The translations under genes were made by a program, and so were the position numbers. Source: JBAVQS01 sp049694275 (GTDB lineage: Bacteria > Chloroflexota > Anaerolineae > UBA4142 > SHND01). Taken from it: a stretch of 18,303 nt of DNA. The stretch is from assembly GCA_049694275.1 (NCBI GenBank), contig JBAVQS010000017.1:1-18303 (forward strand). Direction: 5' to 3'. The notes below the pieces were generated by a model. That model searched no databases and had not been told where the DNA came from. It saw only the letters and a program-made list of their open reading frames with translations. Of the stretch, positions 1 to 6,170 are shown piece by piece. Position 1 is the first letter of the stretch, and every line of letters begins with the position of its first letter.

Positions 1-72
1 GGGAGCCACTTTGCGATTCGGGAAGGGGGCCGCACGGTGGCCTCCGGGGTCATTACGAAGGTCGTGGAATAG
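1..72 (+). CDS. tuf: Elongation factor Tu, C-terminal end (partial)
   Basis: Frame 1 reads 23 residues to a TAG stop at 70-72. They match the last strand of EF-Tu domain 3, including FAIREGGRTV followed by a short valine/isoleucine-rich end. EF-Tu is the cytosolic GTPase that delivers aminoacyl-tRNA to the ribosomal A site. The rest of the gene lies outside the window. Its position just before rpsJ is the usual str-S10 junction, so rpsL, rpsG and fusA probably lie upstream (inference). The identification rests on a short but very conserved stretch. Confidence 0.93.
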   Translation, partial: GSHFAIREGGRTVASGVITKVVE

Positions 73-81
73 GAGAAAGCG

Positions 82-157
82 GATAACTGTTAGCCGTTAG
101 CCGTTAGCGGAGCAAGCTAGCGGCTAATTACTCAAGCTAACAATTAATCGCCAATTG
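82..157. repeat. Heptamer-step inverted intergenic element (tuf-rpsJ)
   Basis: The left arm is GATAACT, GTTAGCC, GTTAGCC, GTTAGCG in a 7-nt step at 82-109. The right arm from 116 begins GCTAGCG, GCTAATT and carries GCTAAC further on. Positions 97-108 can pair with 116-127 over 12 bp with one G-U pair around a 7-nt loop. It fills most of the gap between the tuf stop and rpsJ. Function is unknown. It shares its layout with other gaps in this window. Confidence 0.7.
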
Positions 158-160
158 GAA

Positions 161-173
161 CTCCCTGAGGGAG
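161..173 (+). other. Small perfect hairpin before rpsJ
   Basis: CTCCC, TGA, GGGAG forms a 5-bp perfect stem with a 3-nt loop ending 12 nt before the rpsJ ATG. GGGAG is the only purine-rich tract near that start that could act as a ribosome-binding site, so the stem might limit access to it. This is inference from position only. Confidence 0.4.
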
Positions 174-185
174 CGAACAGCTAAT

Positions 186-494
186 ATGGCTCGACAAAAG
201 ATTCGAATTCGGCTCAAGGCTTACGATCACCGCGTGTTGGATCAGTCGGTCAAGCAGATCGTCGAGACGGCGGAGCGCACCGGTGCAGCAGTTATTGGCC
301 CGATCCCGCTGCCAACCAAGATCGAGAAATTCACTGTGATCCGGGGTCCGTTTATTGATAAGGACTCGCAGGAACAGTTCGAGATTCGCACGCACAAGCG
401 TTTGATTGACGTGCTCGAACCGAGCAGTAAGACTATTGACACGCTGATGCGGCTCAACCTGCCGGCCGGCGTGGACATTGAGATTAAACTCTAA
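186..494 (+). CDS. rpsJ: Small ribosomal subunit protein S10
   Basis: A 102-residue protein of the normal S10 length. It opens MARQKIRIRLKAYDH and carries the conserved RTHKRLIDV segment near residue 70. S10 sits in the head of the 30S subunit; in E. coli it also acts as NusE in transcription antitermination. The ATG at 186 gives the canonical N-terminus. The Shine-Dalgarno (SD) match is weak: the nearest purine tract, GGGAG at 169-173, is 12 nt upstream and inside a small hairpin. It is the first gene of the S10 cluster, and a repeat element separates it from tuf. Confidence 0.98.
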   Translation: MARQKIRIRLKAYDHRVLDQSVKQIVETAERTGAAVIGPIPLPTKIEKFTVIRGPFIDKDSQEQFEIRTHKRLIDVLEPSSKTIDTLMRLNLPAGVDIEIKL

Positions 495-534
495 ACCTAC
501 TGTCCCGCGTCCGGGATGAAGGGGAACAGGATTT

Positions 535-1173
535 ATGGCTGAAGGATTAATGGGACGCAAGCGCGGCATGACCCAGATATTCGACGACAAAGGCCAGATT
601 ATTCCGGTGACTGTCCTCGAAGTCGGTCCGTGCTTTGTCACTCAAATCAAGAACCAGGATAAGGATGGCTATACGGCTGTCCAGATCGGGTTTGAAGAGA
701 CGCGCAAGCTGACCAAGGCGTTGCGCGGGCACTTGAAGCAAAACCCGCCGGCGCGACACATTCGCGAAATGCGCACGAGCGAGATTGCTCAATATCAGCT
801 TGGGCAAAAGCTCACTGTCGGAATTTTTGTCGCCGGCGATCTGGTGGATGTGATTGGCACATCCAAAGGTAAAGGAACTGCCGGCGTTGTCAAGAAATAT
901 CATTTCCACGGCGTTGGCTCTCGGACGCACGGTCAGTCTGACCGGCAACGTCACCCTGGCTCTAGCAGCGCGACAACGACCCCTGGTCGCGTATTAAAAG
1001 GCACACGCCGTGCAGGACATATGGGTGACATACGTGTCACGGCCCAGAATCTCGAAGTGGTCGCAGTCGATGCTGAGCGCAATATGCTCGTGGTCAGGGG
1101 CGCAGCGCCTGGCGCCAAGAATGGGTTGATCTGGGTCCGGAAGGCCCGCAAGGTAAAAAAGCAGAAAAAATAG
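535..1173 (+). CDS. rplC: Large ribosomal subunit protein L3
   Basis: A 212-residue L3, close to the usual length. MGRKRGMTQIF near the N-terminus, GTSKGKGTAGVVKKYHF in the middle, and TPGRVLKG followed by AGHMG are family signatures. L3 is a primary 23S rRNA binder near the peptidyl-transferase centre. The start at 535 follows an AAGGGGA tract (519-525); an in-frame ATG at 550 would also give a normal N-terminus, so the first five residues are less certain. The glutamine that PrmB methylates in E. coli L3 (GSIGQNQTPG) is replaced here: the loop reads GSSSATTTPG. Confidence 0.98.
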   Translation: MAEGLMGRKRGMTQIFDDKGQIIPVTVLEVGPCFVTQIKNQDKDGYTAVQIGFEETRKLTKALRGHLKQNPPARHIREMRTSEIAQYQLGQKLTVGIFVAGDLVDVIGTSKGKGTAGVVKKYHFHGVGSRTHGQSDRQRHPGSSSATTTPGRVLKGTRRAGHMGDIRVTAQNLEVVAVDAERNMLVVRGAAPGAKNGLIWVRKARKVKKQKK

Positions 1174-1258
1174 TCCGATAGTCAAAATGGTCAGAGAGCG
1201 GGATGGTCGAACGAACTATCAAGCTACTGAACGGGAAGACTAGACGGCTAGGAGACTA
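1171..1258. repeat. Octamer-step inverted intergenic element (rplC-rplD)
   Basis: From 1211 the sequence runs in an 8-nt step: ACGAACTA, TCAAGCTA, CTGAACGG, GAAGACTA, GACGGCTA, GGAGACTA, five of six units ending CTA. The left side carries TAGTC at 1171 and 1179 and TGGTC at 1188 and 1204. TAGTC is the reverse complement of the GACTA at the right, so the arms are inverted. GATAGT (1177-1182) also pairs with ACTATC (1215-1220). The first unit includes the rplC stop, and the last unit (GGAG) supplies the rplD ribosome-binding site. Confidence 0.7.
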
Positions 1259-1260
1259 AC

Positions 1261-1935
1261 ATGCAAGTTCCTGTTTATAATCAAGCGGGCGAAGAGATCG
1301 GGCAGATCGAACTGCGTAGCGATATTTTTGGAATTACGCCGAACAAGTCCGTCATGCACCAAGCGCTAGTTCGCCAGTTGGCGAACCAACGCCAGGGGAC
1401 TGCCGATACGAAAACCCGCGGAGAAGTATCGGGCGGTGGCCGCAAGCCGTGGAAGCAAAAGGGTACCGGTCGTGCCCGGCAGGGCTCAACGCGCGCCCCG
1501 CATTGGAAGGGTGGCGGCGTGGTCTTTGGCCCACACCCACGCTCCTACGAGCAGCGGATGCCGAAAAAGATGCGCCGCCTGGCCTTGAAATCCGCTCTGT
1601 CGGTCAAGGCCGCAGAGGATCAGATTCGTGTCATCGACGCGTTTAGCTTTGAAAAGCCGCGCACGCGCGAGATGGACGAGCTTCTGGGCAGCATCAATTG
1701 CCCCACGACGGCGCTCATCCTCTTGCCCAAGCCTGAGGACAACGTGATGCTGGCCGCGCGTAACCTGGAGGGTGTCAAGACCCTGCGGACCAGCTATCTC
1801 AATGTGCGGGATCTGATCGGGTACGACTATTTGGTTTTGACCCGTGAGGCATTACAGGCCATCGAGCAATTCTTTGGCGAGCCTGCGCAAGATGAGCCCG
1901 AAACGGCCGGCGCGCCGCAAGCGCAAGGAGAATAG
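1261..1935 (+). CDS. rplD: Large ribosomal subunit protein L4
   Basis: A 224-residue L4. The long basic loop that lines the exit tunnel is plain at about residues 58-97, with RKPWKQKGTGRARQGSTRAP and then GGGVVFGPHPRSY. L4 binds 23S rRNA and in E. coli also autoregulates the S10 operon. The ATG at 1261 has AGGAG at 1250-1254, 6 nt upstream; that tract belongs to the last unit of the preceding repeat. A proline/alanine/acid-rich tail of about 18 residues follows the folded domain and is probably disordered. It ends 2 nt before rplW. Confidence 0.98.
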   Translation: MQVPVYNQAGEEIGQIELRSDIFGITPNKSVMHQALVRQLANQRQGTADTKTRGEVSGGGRKPWKQKGTGRARQGSTRAPHWKGGGVVFGPHPRSYEQRMPKKMRRLALKSALSVKAAEDQIRVIDAFSFEKPRTREMDELLGSINCPTTALILLPKPEDNVMLAARNLEGVKTLRTSYLNVRDLIGYDYLVLTREALQAIEQFFGEPAQDEPETAGAPQAQGE

Positions 1936-1937
1936 CC

Positions 1938-2234
1938 ATGCATGTTTATGAAGTATTGCGCCGACCTCTCATGACGGAAAAGAGCAACTTTTTGCGAGAT
2001 ACATATCGCAAGTACGCCTTTGAAGTGGACCCGCGTGCCAACAAGCACCAGATCAAAGAGGCAGTAGAGACTGCTTTCCCGAATGTGACCGTTCTCGACG
2101 TCAACGTCATGAAGATGCCGCGTAAAGCGCGCCGTAGCCTTCGTGTGCGTCGCACCCGCTTTACAAGCGTTTGGAAAAAAGCGATTGTGACGATCCCCGC
2201 CGACCAGCGTATCGACGTGGTCGAAGGCGTGTAA
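1938..2234 (+). CDS. rplW: Large ribosomal subunit protein L23
   Basis: A 98-residue L23, full length for bacteria. The N-terminal half has the conserved RRPLMTEKS and the region around residues 30-45 reads FEVDPRANKHQIKEAVE, both typical. L23 sits at the tunnel exit, where it docks trigger factor and signal recognition particle. The ATG at 1938 has AAGGAG at 1925-1930, inside the end of rplD, and the two genes are 2 nt apart, so coupled translation is likely. Confidence 0.98.
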   Translation: MHVYEVLRRPLMTEKSNFLRDTYRKYAFEVDPRANKHQIKEAVETAFPNVTVLDVNVMKMPRKARRSLRVRRTRFTSVWKKAIVTIPADQRIDVVEGV

Positions 2235-2249
2235 AAAGGAATTAGCGAA

Positions 2250-3083
2250 ATGCCGATCAAAGTTTACAAGCCGACTTCGCCGGGACGCCGCTGGCAGACC
2301 GTTTCGACTTTTGAAGAGCTCACCAAGGGCAAAAAGCCTGAAAAGAAATTATTGGTCTCGCAAAAGCGGCAGGCGGGTCGTAACAATCAGGGTTCCGTGA
2401 CCGTGCGTCATCAAGGCGGTGGCACGCGCCCCAAGTATCGCATCATCGATTTCCGCCGTGACAAGATTGATATTCCTGCTCACGTAACGGCGATCGAATA
2501 CGACCCGAACCGCTCGGCGCGTATCGCACTTTTGACTTATAAGGATGGCGAAAAGCGCTACATCTTGGCGCCAGTGGACGTCCGGGTGGGAGATACACTG
2601 CTCTCGGGTCCGAACGCCGAAGTCAAACCCGGCAACACGTTGCCCATTGCCAGCATTCCGCTTGGCACGCTCATTCACAATGTCGAGCTGCAAAAGGGCA
2701 AGGGCGGTCAGTTAGCGCGTAGCGCCGGCGCCGCGGCCCAATTGATGGCCAAAGAGGGTAAGTACGCGCAGGTCCGTCTGCCTTCGGGCGAGGTCCGGTA
2801 CGTTTCGATGGAATGCAGCGCGACGATTGGACAGATTGGTAATGTCGAATGGGGCACGATGAAGATCGGCAAGGCTGGTCGTAAGCGCCATATGGGTTGG
2901 CGCCCCTCCGTCCGCGGTGTTGCCATGACCCCCCGCGATCATCCGCATGGTGGTGGTGAAGGCAAATCCGGCATTGGTATGCCGGGGCCCAAGACCCCCT
3001 GGGGCAAGCCGGCTCTGGGTTATCGCACGCGCAATCGCAAGTATACCGATCGCTTTATCGTCCGGCGACGTGGAAAGAAATAG
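2250..3083 (+). CDS. rplB: Large ribosomal subunit protein L2
   Basis: A 277-residue L2 of normal length. QGGGTRPKYRIIDFRRDK at about 55-72 begins the RNA-binding OB-like domain. The very conserved DHPHGGGEGK occurs at 230-239, with the histidine-rich loop reported to matter for peptidyl transfer in E. coli. L2 holds the subunits together and supports the 23S rRNA core. The ATG at 2250 has AAGGA at 2236-2240. The basic C-terminus (RRRGKK) is usual. Confidence 0.99.
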   Translation: MPIKVYKPTSPGRRWQTVSTFEELTKGKKPEKKLLVSQKRQAGRNNQGSVTVRHQGGGTRPKYRIIDFRRDKIDIPAHVTAIEYDPNRSARIALLTYKDGEKRYILAPVDVRVGDTLLSGPNAEVKPGNTLPIASIPLGTLIHNVELQKGKGGQLARSAGAAAQLMAKEGKYAQVRLPSGEVRYVSMECSATIGQIGNVEWGTMKIGKAGRKRHMGWRPSVRGVAMTPRDHPHGGGEGKSGIGMPGPKTPWGKPALGYRTRNRKYTDRFIVRRRGKK

Positions 3084-3092
3084 GGGTAGGAT

Positions 3093-3383
3093 ATGAGTCG
3101 TTCACTGAAAAAGGGACCTTTTGTCGAGCCCAAGCTGCTCAAGCGCATTGAGCAGATGAACAAGATAGGCGAAAAACGTGTGCTCAAGACGTGGTCGCGT
3201 GCTTCGACCGTCTTTCCACAAATGGTGGGGCACACCATCGCGATTCATGATGGTCGTCGGCATGTGCCGATCTATATCACCGAAAATATGGTCGGCCACC
3301 GTCTGGGTGAATTCGCTCCCACACGGCATTTCCGGGGCCACTCGTCCAAGGAAAAAGCGACCGAAGTCAAGGGCGCGGCGTAA
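3093..3383 (+). CDS. rpsS: Small ribosomal subunit protein S19
   Basis: A 96-residue S19. MSRSLKKGPFVE opens it, followed by KTWSRASTVFPQMVGHTIAIHDGRRHVPIYI and GEFAPTR, the diagnostic S19 motifs. It lies in the 30S head and forms a complex with S13 near the A-site tRNA. The ATG at 3093 follows an AGGGG tract at 3082-3086 that overlaps the rplB stop. The gap after this gene holds a repeat element. Confidence 0.98.
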   Translation: MSRSLKKGPFVEPKLLKRIEQMNKIGEKRVLKTWSRASTVFPQMVGHTIAIHDGRRHVPIYITENMVGHRLGEFAPTRHFRGHSSKEKATEVKGAA

Positions 3384-3466
3384 GTTGCAAGTTAGACTTT
3401 GAGGTTAGAAATTAGGCGGACGCAATCACCCGGTTTCCAACTTCTAATCTCCAAACTCGATTGAGG
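3382..3466. repeat. Heptamer-step inverted intergenic element (rpsS-rplV)
   Basis: The left arm reads AAGTTGC, AAGTTAG, ACTTTGA, GGTTAGA, AATTAGG from 3382 to 3416. The right arm reads GGTTTCC, AACTTCT, AATCTCC, AAACTCG, ATTGAGG from 3432 to 3466. Both step by 7 nt. The reverse complement of the right arm gives the same vocabulary as the left (AGAAGTT, GGAGATT, CGAGTTT). It starts inside the rpsS stop codon and its last unit contains GAGG, the rplV ribosome-binding site. The A/T-rich words differ clearly from the flanking genes. Confidence 0.75.
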
Positions 3467-3474
3467 TTTTTACG

Positions 3475-3825
3475 ATGGCAGACGTAGAAGTGATGGCAGT
3501 TGAAAAGCATTTGCGACTATCGCCGCGCAAAGTGCGTTTGGTGCTAGACCTTGTGCGGGGCAAGCAGGTCGATGAGGCGCTCGGCCTCTTGAAGATGACC
3601 TCCAAGGGCACCGCTCTCGCCGTATCCAAAGCGATTAAAGCGGCGGCCGCGAATGCCGAGAACAATTTCGGACTCAACCGCGATGATCTTTATATCAAGA
3701 CGGTCTATGCGGATAAGGGTCCGTCACGGCGCTGGCGTAAGATTGGGGCGCGGTCGCGGATCAAGCCGATCGAGCGGCGCTCGACCCATATCACCGTCGG
3801 CGTTATAGAGAAGGAGAGCAGATAG
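3475..3825 (+). CDS. rplV: Large ribosomal subunit protein L22
   Basis: A 116-residue L22. The N-terminal LRLSPRKVRLVLDLVRGKQV and the C-terminal beta-hairpin region (RRWRKIGARSRIKPIERRSTHITV) are typical. The hairpin reaches into the polypeptide exit tunnel beside L4. The ATG at 3475 has GAGGT at 3463-3467, 7 nt upstream. Its TAG stop shares its final G with the GTG start of rpsC, so the two genes are almost certainly translationally coupled. Confidence 0.98.
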   Translation: MADVEVMAVEKHLRLSPRKVRLVLDLVRGKQVDEALGLLKMTSKGTALAVSKAIKAAAANAENNFGLNRDDLYIKTVYADKGPSRRWRKIGARSRIKPIERRSTHITVGVIEKESR

Positions 3826-4535
3826 TGGGGCGCAAAGTTCATCCCTATGGTTTTCGGGTCGGCGTTATCAAGGATTCGCGCTCGCGCTGGTACGCCGCAG
3901 ATAAAAAGGTCTATAACGAACAGTTGGCCGAGGATATGGAGATTCGCAAGCTGGTCATGAGCGAAGTGGCCCACGCCGGCATTGCCAATATCGAGGTCGA
4001 GCGATTCCCCGGTCAGGTGACAATCAACGTTTACACCGCCAAGCCCGGCATTATTATTGGTCGCAAAGGCGCCACGGTGAACGTGCTGCGGAAAAAATTA
4101 GAAGATCTGACCAAGAAAAAGACCAAGCTCGAGGTCCTCGAGGTCGATCGGCCCGAATTGGATGCCCACCTGGTCGCCGAGAGCGTTGTTCAACAGATTG
4201 AAAAGCGCATTTCGCACAAACGCGCCATGAAGCAGGCGATGACACGCGCGATGCGTATGGGCGCCAAGGGAATCAAAATCACGACCGCTGGCCGTCTGGC
4301 CGGTTCCGAAATGAAGCGAACCGAGACCGTCAAGGATGGACGCGTGCCGCTCAACACCCTTCGCGCCGACATTGATTTCGCACGGCATGAGGCGCTCACC
4401 ACCTATGGCCGAATTGGCGTCAAGGTCTGGGTTTATCGCGGTGAGATCATGCCTGAAGACCGCAAGCGCGAGCTCGAACAGCGAGTTGCGCGTGTCGCCG
4501 AGCAGGGAGCCCAACAACAGCAGCAGCAGGCCTGA
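3825..4535 (+). CDS. rpsC: Small ribosomal subunit protein S3
   Basis: A 236-residue S3 starting with GTG at 3825. MGRKVHPYGFRVGVIKD is the usual N-terminus, and the KH domain carries the GxxG-type loop in GIIIGRKGATV. S3 lies at the mRNA entry site of the 30S subunit and takes part in mRNA unwinding. An AAGGAG tract at 3811-3816, 8 nt upstream, supports the GTG start, as does the 1-nt overlap with the rplV stop. The C-terminus ends in a run of glutamines encoded by repeated CAG/CAA codons. Confidence 0.98.
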   Translation: MGRKVHPYGFRVGVIKDSRSRWYAADKKVYNEQLAEDMEIRKLVMSEVAHAGIANIEVERFPGQVTINVYTAKPGIIIGRKGATVNVLRKKLEDLTKKKTKLEVLEVDRPELDAHLVAESVVQQIEKRISHKRAMKQAMTRAMRMGAKGIKITTAGRLAGSEMKRTETVKDGRVPLNTLRADIDFARHEALTTYGRIGVKVWVYRGEIMPEDRKRELEQRVARVAEQGAQQQQQQA

Positions 4536-4541
4536 GTTCGC

Positions 4542-4619
4542 CCACCGATGGCCGCCCGCCGACGGCCGTTTCGAGTCGTAAATCTTTTCGGCGATTCGCG
4601 GTCCGCAGTCTGCGGTCCG
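4542..4619. repeat. Heptamer-step intergenic element (rpsC-rplP)
   Basis: CCACCGA, TGGCCGC, CCGCCGA, CGGCCGT run in 7-nt steps at 4542-4569. CGATTCG, CGGTCCG, CAGTCTG, CGGTCCG run at 4592-4619, with units two and four identical. The two halves are less plainly complementary than in the other elements. The left half shares the word CCGATGGCCG with the element at 6077-6170, which indicates a common origin. Confidence 0.7.
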
Positions 4620-4653
4620 ATAGAAAGCAATTGTCTTAAAGAGAGTCACTACC

Positions 4654-5076
4654 ATGTTAATGCCAAAACGAACGAAATTTCGCAAGCAGCATCGCGGGCG
4701 CATGAAAGGTAAGGAATTGCGCGGCGTAACGCTCGCCTTTGGCGATTACGGCTTGCAGGCGTTGGAGCCGACGTGGATGACCAGCCGCCAGATTGAGGCG
4801 GCCCGCCGTGCGATTGTTCGCTTTATCAAGCGCGGCGGCAAACTGTGGATCCGGGTTTTCCCCGACCATGTCGTGACCATCAAGGGCGCCGAGACCCGCA
4901 TGGGTGGCGGCAAGGGCGCACCCGATCATTGGGTCGCCGTCGTCAAGCCAGGTCGCGTGATCCTGGAACTGGGTGGCGTTCGCGAGGATGTCGCGCGCGA
5001 AGCCCTGCGCCTGGCTGCTTATAAATTGCCGATCAAGACCCAGTTCATGAGCAAGACGGAGGCGGCTCAACAATGA
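4654..5076 (+). CDS. rplP: Large ribosomal subunit protein L16
   Basis: A 140-residue L16. It starts MLMPKRTKFRKQHRGRMKG, the normal N-terminus, which supports 4654 over the internal ATG at 4660. The conserved GGGKGAPDHWVAVVKPG lies at about 87-103. L16 helps shape the A-site region of the 50S subunit. No strong ribosome-binding site is visible, only AGAGAG about 11 nt upstream. The last four bases overlap the rpmC start (ATGA). Confidence 0.98.
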   Translation: MLMPKRTKFRKQHRGRMKGKELRGVTLAFGDYGLQALEPTWMTSRQIEAARRAIVRFIKRGGKLWIRVFPDHVVTIKGAETRMGGGKGAPDHWVAVVKPGRVILELGGVREDVAREALRLAAYKLPIKTQFMSKTEAAQQ

Positions 5077-5288
5077 AAAAGGAAGAAATGCGAGCAGCCA
5101 ACGAAGCCGAGTTGTCCAAGCAGTTGGACGATCTGTATCAGGAATTGTTCAACCTGCGGTTCCAGAAAACCGTGGGCCAGTTGCCGAACACGAATCGTCT
5201 CGAGCAGGTTCGACACGATATCGCTCGCATCAAGACATTCTTACGCCAGCGTGAGTTGACTATGATGCGTGGTAAGGGAGGGGCCTGA
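5073..5288 (+). CDS. rpmC: Large ribosomal subunit protein L29
   Basis: A 71-residue L29 with the two-helix coiled-coil pattern. ELFNLRFQKTVGQL followed by RLEQVRHDIARIKTFLRQRE is the family signature. L29 sits by L23 at the tunnel exit. The ATG at 5073 overlaps the rplP stop by 4 nt, and GGAGG lies at 5058-5062. The stop TGA shares its last base with the rpsQ start. The close packing indicates coupled translation of rplP, rpmC, rpsQ and rplN. Confidence 0.97.
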   Translation: MKKEEMRAANEAELSKQLDDLYQELFNLRFQKTVGQLPNTNRLEQVRHDIARIKTFLRQRELTMMRGKGGA

Positions 5289-5707
5289 TGGCACAGGAAC
5301 ATCGCAAGACCATGGTCGGCCGGGTTGTGTCCGACAAGAACGCAAAAACCGTCATGGTTGAAGTATCGACCCGTGCCCGACACCCACTCTATGGCAAAGT
5401 GATTACAAAAGTACACCGGTTTGCGGCGCATAACGAAGCGCCCCTGGCCAAACTGGGCGATACGGTCAAAATTGTCGAGTCCCGTCCGCTGAGCCATAGC
5501 AAGCGCTGGCGGGTCGTTGAAATCGTTCGGCGCGGCGACGTCGTCGAAGCGATTCGCGAAAAGGAACTTGAGTCCTTACTGGAAAAGGAACACGCCGATA
5601 AGCAGGCCCGCAAAGAGCAAGAGCAAAAGCGGGCGGCCGCCCGCCTGTCTGAGTTGGCTGGCGGCGCGGTGGAGGCCGAAGACGAAGAAGGCGAGGAGGC
5701 AGAATGA
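5288..5707 (+). CDS. rpsQ: Small ribosomal subunit protein S17 with a C-terminal tail
   Basis: The first 80 or so residues are a complete S17 OB-fold: KTMVGRVVSDKNAKTVMVEV, HPLYGKVITKVHRFAAHNE, GDTVKIVESRPLSHSKRWRV. S17 is a primary 16S rRNA binder. At 139 residues it is far longer than the usual 80-90. The extra 55 or so residues are lysine/glutamate/arginine-rich, probably a charged helix (about 90-120), and then an acidic end rich in E and D. The tail has normal codon use and stays open into the rplN overlap, so it looks genuine. A strong AAGGGAGG tract precedes the ATG. Confidence 0.97.
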   Translation: MAQEHRKTMVGRVVSDKNAKTVMVEVSTRARHPLYGKVITKVHRFAAHNEAPLAKLGDTVKIVESRPLSHSKRWRVVEIVRRGDVVEAIREKELESLLEKEHADKQARKEQEQKRAAARLSELAGGAVEAEDEEGEEAE

Positions 5708-6075
5708 TCCAGACAATGACCCGCCTCAAAGTCGCCGATAACACCGGCGCTCGTGAGATTATGTGCATCCGTGTTCTCGGCGGTTCCGGCCGGCGCTATG
5801 CCCGGGTCGGCGATATTATTGTCGCCTCGGTCAAAGCGGCGACGCCTACCAGCTCGATCAAAAAAGGTGAAGTGGTCAAGGCTGTAATTGTTCGCACTGC
5901 CAAAGAGTATGGCCGGAGCGACGGCTCGTACATTAGATTTGACGAGAATGCGGCCGTGATTATCGAGGGCGAGAGTAAAAACCCACGGGGTACCCGCATC
6001 TTTGGCCCCGTCGCACGCGAATTGCGTGAAAAGGGCTTTATGAAGATCGTTTCGCTCTCGCCTGAGGTGCTTTAG
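5704..6075 (+). CDS. rplN: Large ribosomal subunit protein L14
   Basis: A 123-residue L14, standard length. MIQTMTRLKVADNTGAREIMC, then the KAVIVRT strand, and GTRIFGPVARELREKGFMKIVSLSPEVL at the end are typical. L14 forms part of the subunit interface and the docking site for ribosome silencing factor. The ATG at 5704 overlaps the rpsQ stop by 4 nt, and GAGGAGG at 5693-5699 is a strong ribosome-binding site encoding the acidic S17 tail. Confidence 0.99.
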   Translation: MIQTMTRLKVADNTGAREIMCIRVLGGSGRRYARVGDIIVASVKAATPTSSIKKGEVVKAVIVRTAKEYGRSDGSYIRFDENAAVIIEGESKNPRGTRIFGPVARELREKGFMKIVSLSPEVL

Positions 6076-6076
6076 C

Positions 6077-6170
6077 GACTGCCGATGGCCGACGGCGGAC
6101 TGCGGGTTGCCATTTCGAATGAAATGAGACATCTCGGCGGTCAGCGGTCGATGGTCGGCGGTCGATTAGA
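6077..6170. repeat. Heptamer-step inverted intergenic element (rplN-rplX)
   Basis: The clearest member. The left arm is GACTGCC, GATGGCC, GACGGCG, GACTGCG, GGTTGCC (6077-6111). The right arm is GGCGGTC, AGCGGTC, GATGGTC, GGCGGTC, GATTAGA (6136-6170), in which four consecutive units end GGTC. Paired in antiparallel order, four left units and four right units form about 23 of 28 pairs if G-U is allowed. The centre has its own small stem, CATTTC (6111-6116) with GAAATG (6121-6126). The element begins one base after the rplN stop and ends directly at the rplX ATG. Confidence 0.8.

Noticed and set aside
82..157. A CRISPR array suggested by the regular short repeats
   Set aside because: Units are 7-8 nt and adjacent, with no 25-40-nt repeats or unique spacers and no cas genes.
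495..534. CTGTCCC facing GGGGAACAG in the rpsJ-rplC gap as a further repeat element
   Set aside because: Only 40 nt long with imperfect pairing; a 7-nt step cannot be shown with so few units.
5389..6132. A 247-codon minus-strand frame opposite rpsQ and rplN
   Set aside because: A shadow of the positive-strand genes; it is serine/arginine-rich low-complexity sequence with no motif.
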